Shown one piece after another: positions 44,024 to 53,979 of a DNA stretch of 64,000 bases (position 1 is its first letter; each line of letters starts with the position of its first letter). Below the pieces are notes generated by a model. The model made no database searches, was not told the DNA's origin, and saw only the letters and a program-made list of their open reading frames with translations. Made by a program: the position numbers and the translations under genes. The DNA is from Tectiglobus sp965223355 (GTDB taxonomy: Bacteria > Pseudomonadota > Alphaproteobacteria > Rhizobiales > Hyphomicrobiaceae), in the NCBI GenBank assembly GCA_965223355.1, contig CBDCWE010000003.1:496001-560000 (forward strand), in the 5' to 3' direction.

Positions 44024-44155
44024 CTATCGCACCCGCACGTTTCCCTGCTCCGACGAGAACTTCTTCTCTGCGGACCAATTCAACGCTTCGAGCGAGAACG
44101 CCGCGGCAAACGCGATTGCGACCATCACCACGATACTCAAAAAAATCTCTCGCAT
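44024..44155 (-). CDS. 43-residue membrane microprotein in the formate dehydrogenase cluster
   Basis: ATG 44155 is preceded by GGAGAGTGAA. The product is one hydrophobic helix (IFLSIVVMVAIAFAAAFSLE, residues 4-23) and a charged tail LNWSAEKKFSSEQGNVRVR. Length, start site and position between the WD40-cytochrome c and DUF6494 genes argue that it is real. It may be a small subunit or assembly helper of the membrane-bound complex. No family name recognised. Confidence 0.6.
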   Translation of the reverse strand: MREIFLSIVVMVAIAFAAAFSLEALNWSAEKKFSSEQGNVRVR

Positions 44156-44211
44156 TTCACTCTCCCGGCGTTCCTTCACTCATCGTCTCGCTTGGCGGTG
44201 ATCATACTCCG

Positions 44212-45633
44212 TTAGTTGCGCCTTTGAACACCGTTGACGGGCCTTGTATGGGCTTGGAGATAGCTGATCAGAGCATCGCGCTTGGCCTGGTCGGTGATCC
44301 GCTGCAACGGCATTTTCGAGCCCGGGGTGTATTCGTGCGGTCCCAACGCGAACAGCTTGGCGATGGTCGCCGCCGTCCAAACGATTTGTAATGATTTCAA
44401 TGCCTTGGAGTAGGGATAGTCGGGCAGGCTCCCGGCCCGACGCCCGAACACTCGGTACAGTGTCGGGCCCGCTCGATTGGCATCATCCGGCTGCAGCGTA
44501 TGGCATATGCTGCACTTGCGCGCGAACTGGCGTTCGCCCAGTGAGATGTTGTCGGCGACCTGGAACCGGCGCGGAAACGTCGACGGCACCGCCTCAAACG
44601 GTTGGCGCGGGCGAACCTGCCAGGCAATTGCAAAGTCATCGAGGCTGCCGAAATAGATCCGGGCACCACGATCGACGAAGGCCAGCGCCCAGACCGGGCC
44701 CAGCGTGTTGTGATGGGTCTCGAGGAGTTTGAAGTCGCCTTGGCGGTAGACACGAATTCGCCCGTCGCCGGCGCCGGTTGCAACCAGTCCCGGCTGGTCG
44801 AGAACAGCCAACGCCAGAACCGGCGCCTCGTGCCGCTTTAGCTTGTCCGTGACCGCGTTTCGCGCGAGATCAAACACCGCTGCCGTGCCATCCAGGCCAC
44901 CGAACAGGAACCGGTCTTCGCCGCCGAAGCGCTGCAGCACGTTGATGCCCCAGCCATGCCGGTAGGCGACGCGCTCCAGCGCACCGGTTGCAACCCGCCA
45001 AATCCGGATCGTGCCGTCATGGCCAGCGGACAGCAACCGGCTGCCGTCGCCCGTAAACGCAACGGCATTAACCGGCCCTCGATGTCCGTTGAGCACGGCC
45101 ACGGCTTGGCGCTTGCCAAGGTCCCAGATTCGAACCGTACGGTCCCAGCTCGCCGTGGCCGCCAGCCGGCCGCGTTGATCGATGCTCAGCCCCAAGATCT
45201 TGGCCTTGTGATCACCGACAAAGCCCAACTTCCGGCCGCTCACAAGATCCCACAGGTGCAAGCCGCCGTCATCGCTGCCGGCCAGCGCGCGGCGTCCGTC
45301 GGACAGGAAGGCCACGGCACTGACGGCACCGTCGTGGTCATCGAAACGCTTGAGATGACGCGCGCGTCCGTCTTCGCCAAGCTGCCACAGCATCATGGCA
45401 TAGTCGAAACTGCCGGTCAGGATGCGCCCGGTGCCGGGATCGGCGGCAATCGCCCGGATCGGCCCGCCATGGCCGACCAAATGACCAGCGGCAATCCGGG
45501 CGGCGTCTTGCTTGTCACCGGCCAGCGCCAACGGAACGCCGCCGGGCGCCAGCCACAAGGCTGCAATCACGATCGACAATCGTCGCGCGAGTTTGAACCC
45601 GCCACGTTGCGATGATCTCGATCGGCCGACCAT
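44212..45633 (-). CDS. WD40 propeller-cytochrome c fusion protein
   Basis: 473 residues. A signal peptide (IVIAALWLAPGGVPLALAGD) precedes about seven WD40 blades at residues 54-340, with repeats such as DRTVRIWDL, DGTIRIWRV and DGGLHLWDL. A class I cytochrome c domain follows, with heme site C374-S-I-C377-H378 and an axial methionine in PGSKMPLQ. Exported to the periplasm. It lies 44 bp after the cytochrome b subunit gene. It may carry electrons to or from formate dehydrogenase or scaffold it; this is inference. Confidence 0.82.
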   Translation of the reverse strand: MVGRSRSSQRGGFKLARRLSIVIAALWLAPGGVPLALAGDKQDAARIAAGHLVGHGGPIRAIAADPGTGRILTGSFDYAMMLWQLGEDGRARHLKRFDDHDGAVSAVAFLSDGRRALAGSDDGGLHLWDLVSGRKLGFVGDHKAKILGLSIDQRGRLAATASWDRTVRIWDLGKRQAVAVLNGHRGPVNAVAFTGDGSRLLSAGHDGTIRIWRVATGALERVAYRHGWGINVLQRFGGEDRFLFGGLDGTAAVFDLARNAVTDKLKRHEAPVLALAVLDQPGLVATGAGDGRIRVYRQGDFKLLETHHNTLGPVWALAFVDRGARIYFGSLDDFAIAWQVRPRQPFEAVPSTFPRRFQVADNISLGERQFARKCSICHTLQPDDANRAGPTLYRVFGRRAGSLPDYPYSKALKSLQIVWTAATIAKLFALGPHEYTPGSKMPLQRITDQAKRDALISYLQAHTRPVNGVQRRN

Positions 45634-45676
45634 AAACCATCAACCCAGCGACAACGAAAGCAGCATCGGCGCAGCC

Positions 45677-46996
45677 TCATTCAGCGGGCTGGACGCCGGC
45701 ATTGCGCGGTGCCTCGCCGGCATTGCGCAGTTCCTCCTCGATCCACAGATCGTGATGTTCCCTTGCCCAGTTCACATCCACCTCACCTGTCGTCATGGCA
45801 TCGATCGCGCCTTCCATCCCGAGCGAACCAATATAGATGTGGGCCAAGATCACGCAAATCAGGAACACTGCGACGACGGCATGCCACAATGACTGATATT
45901 GCATTTCCTGAATTGGCGAGAGCTCCGTCGGCAAATCGGTGCCGAACAGGTTGATGAAGGCAAATGTCTTCGCAAAAATTGTCGTCTGGAACGGGAACAT
46001 CAGCGCCAAGCCGGACACACTGATCGACACACCGCCAAGTATCACCAGCCAGAAAACGATCTTCTGGCCGGCATTGAATTTCTTGGATGACGGATGAACG
46101 CCTTTGATCAGAATGCCGCCGCCCTTCACAAACCACATCAGGTCTCGTGGATGCGGCAGGTTATGTGCGACCCAGTTGATAAAGATCATCACCAAGCCGA
46201 TCATGAAGGCAAAGGCCACGTAGTTATGGACAAGCTTACCGGCATATGCGACCGCGGCATAGGACTGGCCACCAAGCAGCGGGATCATCACATGCCGGCC
46301 GTAAAGCATATTCAAACCGGTCAGCGCCAATACGATAAACGATATCGCCAACAGCCAATGGCCGAGGCGTTCCATTGATCCGAAACGCAGGATCCTGTGG
46401 CCCGACAAACCGTGCTCCACCCTGATGCGCCCGCGCACCAGAAAGAACAGGACCAACAACAACAGCGTCGCGCCCATCGCATAGCCGCCATAGGTTGCAA
46501 GCGGCCCCTGGCGGAACAGCACCCAGGACATTATCGAGGTCGGACCGCCTCTTTGCGCGGCTGCACCGCGAATGTCGGCCTCGCTGGAAAGGCGCTGTTG
46601 GTTGCCGCGGATCAGCTGTCCGGCCTTCTTGTCCGGGATCGAGACACTGCCCTCGGCACCATCGCGCAAGGTGCGCCAGATGTCGGCCTGCGAACGCACA
46701 CCGAGAGACCCGCCCGGCACGGCGCCTTGTTTGAGTTTTTCTGGCGCAATGGTCCTGCGCCCCGGAATGCCACGCGATGTTCCCGGCTGCGGCACAGCAT
46801 TGGTGGTCGCCCCCGCCGGCGGTCTTACCGAAGATTGGGCATGTGCGACGTCAACGCCGCTCAAGCTGGCGAAGGCCATGGCGGCCAGAACCGCGAACAG
46901 CGCCACGACAGCACAGACCGGTCGGCGGGCCGACAGCGCACACCGCAACAATTGGTCGGACCACACTCCGAACCAAATCAATCCACGCCCAACCAT
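45677..46996 (-). CDS. formate dehydrogenase cytochrome b subunit (gamma)
   Basis: 439 residues from ATG 46996, with GGAGAG eight bases upstream. An N-terminal signal (ALFAVLAAMAFASLSGVDVAHAQ) and a periplasmic stretch rich in proline and glycine precede the cytochrome b core. Four membrane helices follow, with histidines in SMERLGHWLLAISF, KLVHNYVAFAF, and SLWHAVVAVFLICVILAHIYIG for the two b hemes. GVHPSSKKFNAGQKIVFWLVI is the usual cytoplasmic loop. It passes electrons from the iron-sulfur subunit to quinone. Confidence 0.87.
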   Translation of the reverse strand: MVGRGLIWFGVWSDQLLRCALSARRPVCAVVALFAVLAAMAFASLSGVDVAHAQSSVRPPAGATTNAVPQPGTSRGIPGRRTIAPEKLKQGAVPGGSLGVRSQADIWRTLRDGAEGSVSIPDKKAGQLIRGNQQRLSSEADIRGAAAQRGGPTSIMSWVLFRQGPLATYGGYAMGATLLLLVLFFLVRGRIRVEHGLSGHRILRFGSMERLGHWLLAISFIVLALTGLNMLYGRHVMIPLLGGQSYAAVAYAGKLVHNYVAFAFMIGLVMIFINWVAHNLPHPRDLMWFVKGGGILIKGVHPSSKKFNAGQKIVFWLVILGGVSISVSGLALMFPFQTTIFAKTFAFINLFGTDLPTELSPIQEMQYQSLWHAVVAVFLICVILAHIYIGSLGMEGAIDAMTTGEVDVNWAREHHDLWIEEELRNAGEAPRNAGVQPAE

Positions 46997-47308
46997 TTGT
47001 GAACTCTCCAAATCACTCAACCGCCTGTGTCACTCAACCGCCTGTGCAACGCCGAATTGGCGCCGGCATTCTCGCTCGCAAACGCTCATCGCGCCAACGA
47101 CGTTCCGTCTCCCAACTTCGCCAGTTCCCAGCATTGCCAGCGGACCCGAGCAAGGTGCCGGAAACCATCACTCAAAGGATCACCAGACTCAAGGGACACC
47201 GGATCACCGCCAGCTCATCAGCACGCACAGCGGGAACAGGCTTGAGCCCGACCCGCTGCCAAATTGAGGACGCGGACCGATCCCGCATCCCACTGTCATG
47301 CGCCGCGA

Positions 47309-47902
47309 CTAGCCGGCCTTGCCCTGATAGGCCTTGCCCCAACCCCAGGCCCCGGAGCCAAAACCACGCGCGACGACGCGCTCGCGGTAGATGTTGGAGA
47401 CAACATCGCCATCGCCGGCCAGCAGCGCCTTGGTCGAACACATCTCGGCGCATAGCGGCAGTTTGCCTTCCGCCAGCCGGTTGCGGCCGTACTTCTTGAA
47501 TTCGGCCGTTGACATGTCGTCTTCCGGTCCGCCGGCACAGAAGGTGCATTTGTCCATCTTGCCGCGGCTGCCGAAGTTGCCGACCTGCGGGAACTGCGGC
47601 GCGCCGAACGGGCAGGCATAGAAGCAGTAGCCGCAGCCGATGCACAGGTCCTTCGAATGAAGAACCACGCCATCTTCGGTCTGATAGAAGCAATCGACCG
47701 GGCACACCGCCATGCACGGCGCATCCGAACAGTGCATGCAAGCAACCGAGATCGAACGCTCACCTGGCTTGCCGTCATTGATCGTGACGACGCGCCGGCG
47801 GTTGACACCCCACGGCACCTCGTTCTCATTCTTGCATGCAGTAACGCACGCGTTGCATTCGATGCAGCGCTCTGCGTCACAGAGGAACTTCATCCGAGCC
47901 AT
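47309..47902 (-). CDS. formate dehydrogenase iron-sulfur subunit (beta)
   Basis: 197 residues. Four cysteine groups for [4Fe-4S] clusters are CIECNACVTAC, CMHCSDAPCMAVC, CIGCGYCFYAC and CTFCAGG...CAEMC. It is shorter than E. coli FdnH and lacks the C-terminal membrane helix. It links the catalytic subunit to the cytochrome. The gene begins 12 bp after the catalytic subunit gene. Confidence 0.92.
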   Translation of the reverse strand: MARMKFLCDAERCIECNACVTACKNENEVPWGVNRRRVVTINDGKPGERSISVACMHCSDAPCMAVCPVDCFYQTEDGVVLHSKDLCIGCGYCFYACPFGAPQFPQVGNFGSRGKMDKCTFCAGGPEDDMSTAEFKKYGRNRLAEGKLPLCAEMCSTKALLAGDGDVVSNIYRERVVARGFGSGAWGWGKAYQGKAG

Positions 47903-47914
47903 GTGTGCGCCTCC

Positions 47915-50803
47915 TTATGCGCGCGTGATCTTACACAGGGTTGCCTTGGTCTCTTGCATATTCGTGACCGAATCGAACCCGTAGGTTTGTGCCGTATTGG
48001 ACGCTTCACCCAGCACGTAGGGATCTGCACCCTTCGGATACTTGTCGCGTTGGTCGACACCCTGGAAATGACCGCCGAAGTGGAACGGCATAAAGGCAAC
48101 GCCTCTGCCAACCCGCTCGGTGACCATCGCCATGACTTTGACCTTGCCCTTTTCCGGACCTTCGACCCAGACCATCTCGCCGTCCTTAATGCCGAGATTG
48201 TTGGCGTCGACCGGGTTGACCTCCACAAACATGTTCTGCTGGAGTTCGGCGAGCCATGGGTTCGAACGCGATTCATCGCCGCCGCCTTCGTATTCCACCA
48301 GCCGCCCCGACGTCAGGATCATCGGATAGTCTTTCGAATAATCCTGCTCCTGGATCGAAGCATAACGGGTCGGCAGACGATACATCCTGCGATCCTTGTA
48401 GGTGGCATACTTGTCGAGCAGATCGCGTCGGTTCGTATAGAGCGGTTCGCGATGCGTCGGGATCGGATCCGGGAAGTTCCAGACCACGGTGCGGGCCTTC
48501 GCGTTACCGAACGGTGCGCACCCGTGCTTGATGGCAACCCGCTGGATGCCGCCGGAAAGGTCGGTCTTCCAGTTGGTCTTGTCACCTGCAATCGCTTCGA
48601 TTGCCGTGCGCTCCTCAGCCGTCAGATCACCGTCCCAGCCGAGCTTCTTGAGCATCGCCATGGTGAACTCCGGATACCCATCCTTGATCTCGGAGCCGAC
48701 CGGATACGATCCTTCGGCGAGCAGGTTCTCGCCGTTTCGCTCGACACCGAAGCGGGCACGGAAACACAACCCGCCCTCGGCAACCGGCTTTGATGGATCG
48801 TAGAGGTTGGGCGTGCCGGGATGCTTCATCTGCGCGGTACCCCATGCCGGCCACGGCAGACCATAATAGTCGCCGTCGGCCGGCCCGCCCTTGGCCTGCA
48901 GCGTCGTCTTGTCGAACGTATGCTGGTTGGCCATGTGCAGCTTGATGCGCTCCGGCGACTGGCCGGTATAACCGATCGTCCACATGCCGCGATTGAACTC
49001 ACGGGTTATGTCCTCGATCACGGGCTCATCATTGCCCTTGGCATCTTTGTCGAGCTTGATGTGCTTGAAGATCTCCTTGTCGAAGCCGAACTTCTTGGCA
49101 AACATCGCCATGATCGTATGATCCGGCAGCGACTCAAACAGCGGCTCGACGACCTTTTCACGCCATTGCAGAGACCGGTTGGATGCCGTGACCGAACCAT
49201 GCGTCTCGAACTGCGTCGAAGCCGGCAGCAGATAGATGTTGTCCTTCTTCTCGCTCATCACGGCCGACATCGTCGGATAGGGATCGACGATCACCAGCAT
49301 GTCCAGCTTTTCCATGGCCTTGGCCATTTCCGGCAAGCGCGTTTGCGAGTTCGGAGCATGGCCCCAGAACACCATCGCCCGGACATTGTCAGGCTGATCG
49401 ATGTTGTCCTTGGCTTCGAGCACGCCGTCGATCCACCGTGACACCGGCATGCCGGCGGTCTGCATCAGCTTCTTGTCCTTGAAGCGGGCGAGCATGTAGT
49501 CGTAGTCGACATCCCAGACCCGGCACCAGTGCTTCCATGAACCGGTCTTGATCCCGTAATAGCCGGGCAACGTGTGACACAGCACGCCGAAGTCGGTGGC
49601 GCCCTGCACGTTGTCGTGACCGCGGAAGATGTTAGCGCCGCCGCCGGTGCGCCCGATGTTGCCGAGCGCCAGCTGCAGCACACAGTAGGCCCGCGTGTTG
49701 TTGTTGCCGTTGGTGTGCTGGGTGCCACCCATGCACCAGATCAGCGTGCCGGGCTTGTTGGTCGCCAGCGTGCGCGCGACGCGGCGCAATTGCGAACCAG
49801 GAACGCCGGTGACCTTTTCGGTCTCCTCCGGTGTCCACTTGGCAACCTCGCCACGAATTTGATCCATCCCCCAGACCCGCTGGCGGATGTACTCTTTGTC
49901 TTCCCAGCCGTTCTCGAAGATGTGCCAGAGAATACCCCAGATCAGCGCAACGTCGGTGCCGGGGCGGAAGCGGACGAATTCCGTGGCGTGGGACGCGGTC
50001 CGCGTAAAGCGTGGATCACACACGATCATCGCCGCATTGTTCTGCTCCTTGGCCTTGAGCAGATGCTGCAGCGCAACCGGATGCGCCTCCGACGGGTTGG
50101 ATCCGATCAGGATCATGGCCCGGGAATTGTGGATGTCGTTGTAGGAGTTCGTCATCGCCCCGTAGCCCCAGGTGTTGGCAACACCGGCAACCGTGGTCGA
50201 GTGACAAATGCGGGCCTGGTGGTCGACGTTGTTGGTACCCCAGAACGCGGCAAATTTGCGGAACAGATAGGCCTGCTCGTTATTGTGCTTGGCAGATCCC
50301 AGCCAGTAGACCGAATCCGGTCCGGATTCCTGGCGGATCTTCAGCATCTTGTCGCCGATTTCGTTGATCGCATCGGCCCACGACACCCGCTTCCACTTGC
50401 CCCCTTCGAGCTTCATCGGATAGCGCAGGCGCCGCTCACCATGGGCGTGCTCGCGCACCGAGGCGCCCTTTGCACAGTGCGCACCGAGATTGAAGGGGCT
50501 GTCAAACCCCGGTTCCTGGCCGATCCAGACACCGCCCTGAACCTCGGCCAGAACCGTACAGCCCACCGAGCAGTGCGTGCAGACCGATTTTTTGATTTCA
50601 ATCTTGCCGTCACCGGCACCTGCCGCTTTGGCCGTCTCCACGCGCCCACCGCCGGAAACGGTCGCGGCAGCAGCCAGGCCGCCAATCGCAAGACCTGAAG
50701 ATTGAAGAAATGATCGACGGTCCACCGTCGCTTGTGCCAGCTCACCAATGGCAGATGTCAACCGGGGGCCTTTCGCAACCCCGCGCATCTTTTTCCTGAG
50801 CAT
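47915..50803 (-). CDS. formate dehydrogenase catalytic subunit (Mo/W-bis-MGD), Cys form
   Basis: 962 residues. The TAT signal is DRRSFLQSSGLAIGGLAAA at 28-46, so it is exported folded. The [4Fe-4S] ligands are C75, C78, C82 and C110. The metal ligand is C200 in RICHSTTVAG, where E. coli FdnG has selenocysteine. Downstream TWGYGAMTNSYNDI and SNPSEAHP are conserved. The C-terminal molybdopterin-dinucleotide-binding domain ends with EASNTAQTYGFDSVTNMQETKATLCK. It oxidises formate to CO2 in the periplasm. Confidence 0.93.
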   Translation of the reverse strand: MLRKKMRGVAKGPRLTSAIGELAQATVDRRSFLQSSGLAIGGLAAAATVSGGGRVETAKAAGAGDGKIEIKKSVCTHCSVGCTVLAEVQGGVWIGQEPGFDSPFNLGAHCAKGASVREHAHGERRLRYPMKLEGGKWKRVSWADAINEIGDKMLKIRQESGPDSVYWLGSAKHNNEQAYLFRKFAAFWGTNNVDHQARICHSTTVAGVANTWGYGAMTNSYNDIHNSRAMILIGSNPSEAHPVALQHLLKAKEQNNAAMIVCDPRFTRTASHATEFVRFRPGTDVALIWGILWHIFENGWEDKEYIRQRVWGMDQIRGEVAKWTPEETEKVTGVPGSQLRRVARTLATNKPGTLIWCMGGTQHTNGNNNTRAYCVLQLALGNIGRTGGGANIFRGHDNVQGATDFGVLCHTLPGYYGIKTGSWKHWCRVWDVDYDYMLARFKDKKLMQTAGMPVSRWIDGVLEAKDNIDQPDNVRAMVFWGHAPNSQTRLPEMAKAMEKLDMLVIVDPYPTMSAVMSEKKDNIYLLPASTQFETHGSVTASNRSLQWREKVVEPLFESLPDHTIMAMFAKKFGFDKEIFKHIKLDKDAKGNDEPVIEDITREFNRGMWTIGYTGQSPERIKLHMANQHTFDKTTLQAKGGPADGDYYGLPWPAWGTAQMKHPGTPNLYDPSKPVAEGGLCFRARFGVERNGENLLAEGSYPVGSEIKDGYPEFTMAMLKKLGWDGDLTAEERTAIEAIAGDKTNWKTDLSGGIQRVAIKHGCAPFGNAKARTVVWNFPDPIPTHREPLYTNRRDLLDKYATYKDRRMYRLPTRYASIQEQDYSKDYPMILTSGRLVEYEGGGDESRSNPWLAELQQNMFVEVNPVDANNLGIKDGEMVWVEGPEKGKVKVMAMVTERVGRGVAFMPFHFGGHFQGVDQRDKYPKGADPYVLGEASNTAQTYGFDSVTNMQETKATLCKITRA

Positions 50804-50989
50804 CGTATTCTCCTAACGGGTCGAGAACGACCATGGAAGTTTGAGATTTTACTCGCGCTGCTTCACCGACGTCGGCTTCCCAATAATCTCGACTGCATCG
50901 CGAGCGAACCTTGGAATTGTATTCCGGACTAACAGACACGGCTCCGGCTGCTACCGAAGGCCGGCGTCTGAAGCCAGAACACCAATGTT

Positions 50990-51187
50990 CTAGAAGCGTG
51001 AAAGCTCGTAGACGCGGCGAACGTGATCGGTTTCCCGATACCGCCCCTGATCGGTGTCGACGACTTTGGTTTGCGCCTGCGCGGCGCCGCTCCCGACGGC
51101 CGCCGCACCGCCCAGCACGGCACTGGCGCCCGCAAGCTTGAGGAAGCTGCGGCGGTCAGCGGTGACCTCACCCTTCTCCCGTTTCAT
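50990..51187 (-). CDS. formate dehydrogenase region TAT-signal protein
   Basis: 65 residues. MKREKGEVTADRRSFLKLAG shows the twin-arginine motif RRSFLK, followed by a hydrophobic stretch and the short tail QGRYRETDHVRRVYELSRF. It belongs to the small family found beside formate dehydrogenases, often before the catalytic subunit. Function unknown. Confidence 0.85.
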   Translation of the reverse strand: MKREKGEVTADRRSFLKLAGASAVLGGAAAVGSGAAQAQTKVVDTDQGRYRETDHVRRVYELSRF

Positions 51188-51263
51188 ATCGTTTCTCCCT
51201 TTCCACTTATGAGGGGCCGAGTGCTACCCTCACATTTCCTCCGGCAGCCAGCTGTCGATCGCC

Positions 51264-51881
51264 TCAATCCATCTTGAAGGCCTCGGTCTCGATCTCTAGA
51301 AATCGCAGACCGACGTCGGCAAGCGCTGCATAGAGCACGGACGACGATGCCCCGGCCAGATCCCGAAAAAACACGGGCATCCAGGATCCGACATGGTCAT
51401 CGAAAAATTCTTGCTGCTGTTCCACGGCCGCCGGCTCGCCATATCGCCCGACGATAAGGCCGGCCATCACCTCCAAGATGCTGGCGGCGTGATCCTCGGG
51501 CTCGCTCACATCCGCGCGGCCCACAACGCCGAATGCAGACATGTCACGGCGCAACTTTGCCAATGGTTTTTCGTGCAGGAATCCGGTCAGGTAATAGGAC
51601 GCATAGGGCAGCAATTCGCCGCGGCCGAGGCCAATGAATAAGGCGTCGTACTCGTCGCGGCAGGCGGCCTCGTCCGAGCCACGCGCAATCCGTGCCAGCG
51701 CCGACACAGCTGTACCAAGACGCGTATCACCGCCGGTCAAATTGCCTGCTGCGGCAAGATCTTGCGTCGTCGGCGGCGCAGACAGCAGTTTTGCCAGAAG
51801 GCCGTAGACCTGGGCACGTTGGATATCTTCGTCCGATACCGCGTGTCCGTCGGCGGAGGCAGCGATTGCTTCACTACCCAT
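51264..51881 (-). CDS. TorD/DmsD-family molecular chaperone
   Basis: 205 residues, mostly helical. RAQVYGLLAKLLSAPPT at the start, DEYDALFIGLGRGELLPYASYYLTG in the middle and EPEDHAASILEVMAGLI are family motifs. It binds the TAT leader of the catalytic subunit before export. It is the first gene of the cluster, 76 bp before the TAT protein. Confidence 0.88.
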   Translation of the reverse strand: MGSEAIAASADGHAVSDEDIQRAQVYGLLAKLLSAPPTTQDLAAAGNLTGGDTRLGTAVSALARIARGSDEAACRDEYDALFIGLGRGELLPYASYYLTGFLHEKPLAKLRRDMSAFGVVGRADVSEPEDHAASILEVMAGLIVGRYGEPAAVEQQQEFFDDHVGSWMPVFFRDLAGASSSVLYAALADVGLRFLEIETEAFKMD

Positions 51882-52411
51882 CGAGTGCTTTCCCCAGTGA
51901 GTGCGTTCCCTAGTTAAGTGCGGTCCCTAGTTCCCAGTTAGGTGAGTTCCCCAATGTTCTTGATTGTTGGGGTTCGTTTAATGACACTCCGATCAAGTCA
52001 CGGGCTTGCCCAGGGCTCATTCCGTTGGCGGGCCGTTGGCGGGCTATTGACGGCCCGTTGGCGGGATTTCAAAGGGTGCAGCCCTCGACGTGATCGCCGC
52101 CTGGCGGTGGCCCACAAGGGCTTCTCGGCCCCTCTCACACCCAGACCAGGGGATAAGCCCTGGACCCCAAACTTGTTCAGAGGTTCGTTAACGCATCAGC
52201 ATAATTGCAGATCGCACTTCGGGCAACTGCCAGTACGCAGATATGTTGCCTGCATTTCAACTACTTGAAATATTCATTTTTTCGAATTTGTCCGACCGGC
52301 GATAGCGCGCCGGGCAGATGCCGGTCACCGGTGGTCCGGGTCGGCATCGAGCTTGATCGAGCTTCATCAGGACATGATCGAGCGGTACCGGGTGACCTGG
52401 CGCCGCAACGT
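51882..52411. other. intergenic region between folD and the formate dehydrogenase cluster
   Basis: Near 51900-51950 a TTCCCTAGTT-like unit repeats. At 52030-52172 there are GTTGGCGGGC repeats and a decayed version of the strung-hairpin cassette (TTTCAAAGGGTGCAGCCCT, GATCGCCGCCTGGCGG). No gene is seen. The promoter of the torD-fdh operon should lie close to 51890-51950. Confidence 0.45.
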
Positions 52412-53323
52412 TCAAGCGACGTTCAATCTCGACCAATCCGGGGTCGGCAGCCCGCCGGCCATGCAGGCGGCCCGCACGGTGTTGGCCAGCAGGCAGGCGA
52501 TGGTCATCGGTCCCACTCCACCCGGTACCGGCGTAATTGCGCCGGCGATCTGCCGCGTCTCGGCAAATGCAACGTCGCCGACCAGCCGCGACTTACCATC
52601 CTCGCCCGGGACCCGATTGATGCCGACATCGATGACCGTTGCACCGGGTTTGACCCAGTCGCCGCGGACCATCTCGGGCCGGCCGACCGCCGCCACCAGG
52701 ATGTCGGCATCGCGACAAACCGAGGGCAGATCATCGGTCCGCGAATGGGCGATCGTAACCGTGCAGTTCTCCTGCAGAAGCAGCATCGCCATCGGTTTAC
52801 CGACGATGTTCGAGCGCCCGATCACGACCGCATGCTTGGCGCTCATGTCACCGAGATGGTGCTTGAGCATCAGGATGCAGCCGAGCGGCGTGCATGGCAC
52901 GAATGCCCGCGCCATTTGTCCGCTGCCGAGCAGGCCGACATTGATCGGGTGGAAGCCGTCGACGTCCTTTTCCGGAGCAATCGCGCGCAGCACCTTGTTC
53001 GAGTCGATGTGATCCGGCAGCGGCAGCTGTACGAGTATACCGTTGACGGTCGGATCGCCGTTGAGTTCTGCGACCACGTCGAGCAACTCCGCCTCGCTGG
53101 CGTTCTGCGGCAGCGCCCGGTCGAGCGCTACAATGCCCGCCTCTCCGGCCTGCCTCGATTTGCTGCGAACATAAACCTGGCTTGCAGGATCCTCACCGAC
53201 AAGCACCACCGCGAGACCGGGTGTCACATCGTGACACTGCTTGAGGCGGGCGGTCTCGCCGGCAACGCGCCGCCTGAGCCTTTCGGCAAACGCCTTGCCG
53301 TCAATCAGTGTTGCAGAGGTCAT
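52412..53323 (-). CDS. folD: bifunctional methylenetetrahydrofolate dehydrogenase / cyclohydrolase FolD
   Basis: 303 residues. SQVYVRSKSRQAGEAGI carries the catalytic lysine. NGILVQLPLPDHID, EKDVDGFHPINVG, PCTPLGC, VIGRSNIVGKPMA and GAITPVPGGVGPMTIACLL are all FolD blocks. ATG 53323 matches the family N terminus; the longer frame to 53581 does not. It interconverts C1-tetrahydrofolates, a pathway linked to formate. Confidence 0.95.
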   Translation of the reverse strand: MTSATLIDGKAFAERLRRRVAGETARLKQCHDVTPGLAVVLVGEDPASQVYVRSKSRQAGEAGIVALDRALPQNASEAELLDVVAELNGDPTVNGILVQLPLPDHIDSNKVLRAIAPEKDVDGFHPINVGLLGSGQMARAFVPCTPLGCILMLKHHLGDMSAKHAVVIGRSNIVGKPMAMLLLQENCTVTIAHSRTDDLPSVCRDADILVAAVGRPEMVRGDWVKPGATVIDVGINRVPGEDGKSRLVGDVAFAETRQIAGAITPVPGGVGPMTIACLLANTVRAACMAGGLPTPDWSRLNVA

Positions 53324-53979
53324 GTCGACTCCAGCGGTTGGTCCTGGCGGCCGCGCAGGCCGGACGCCGATGGCCCAGGAATTGAACAGTGCCGCACGTA
53401 TCATCGCGCTGTGACGGTCAGGCTGTCGCCAAGCCGACGGGTAGTTGACCGCGCTCGCCAAAACACATGCTGACAGGCCTTCACCCACCGCCATCGTACC
53501 GCCGCACGCGCTGCAGGCTCGCGAGCAGGTCATCGGGCTCACCGGCGAACCGCTCCAGATTGATGCACACCACACTATCACGACTCATCGACCACGATCA
53601 CGACTCATCGACCATGGCAACTTCACTAACAGTCGATGCCAGGGTAACGACCGCCAATCCGCGATCAACGCACGTCGCAATCCACGCGACAGCTGAAGGT
53701 GCAGCTCGCCCACCAATTGGTTAAACAATCGGCAGAACGGCCCTCGTCGCACCACGCTTCAACGGCGATCTGAGGCGATCTGAGGCAATCTGAAGCCCAA
53801 GGACCAGGCACCGATCGAACCCGGCAGCACCAAACGTTGCCGTGACCGCAGCGATGAACGCGGGCGTGATGAGCGGTCGTGCAAACCCACGGCTCCGTTC
53901 GCGCGGACCACACCCTCTCGACCTTTCCGCGTCAGACGGACAGTCCAGTGAACATCCGGGCAACGTGTGATCAAGCCAC
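53324..53979. other. intergenic region upstream of folD
   Basis: No gene is confidently supported. A 35-residue frame at 53481-53588 on the minus strand (MSRDSVVCINLERFAGE...) has no known family. Short direct repeats (CACGACTCATCGACCA and GCGATCTGAGG) occur at 53578-53615 and 53763-53780. Confidence 0.35.

Noticed and set aside
49574..50698. 374-residue frame on + opposite the formate dehydrogenase catalytic subunit
   Set aside because: Antisense shadow with no family motif; the minus-strand gene is unambiguous.
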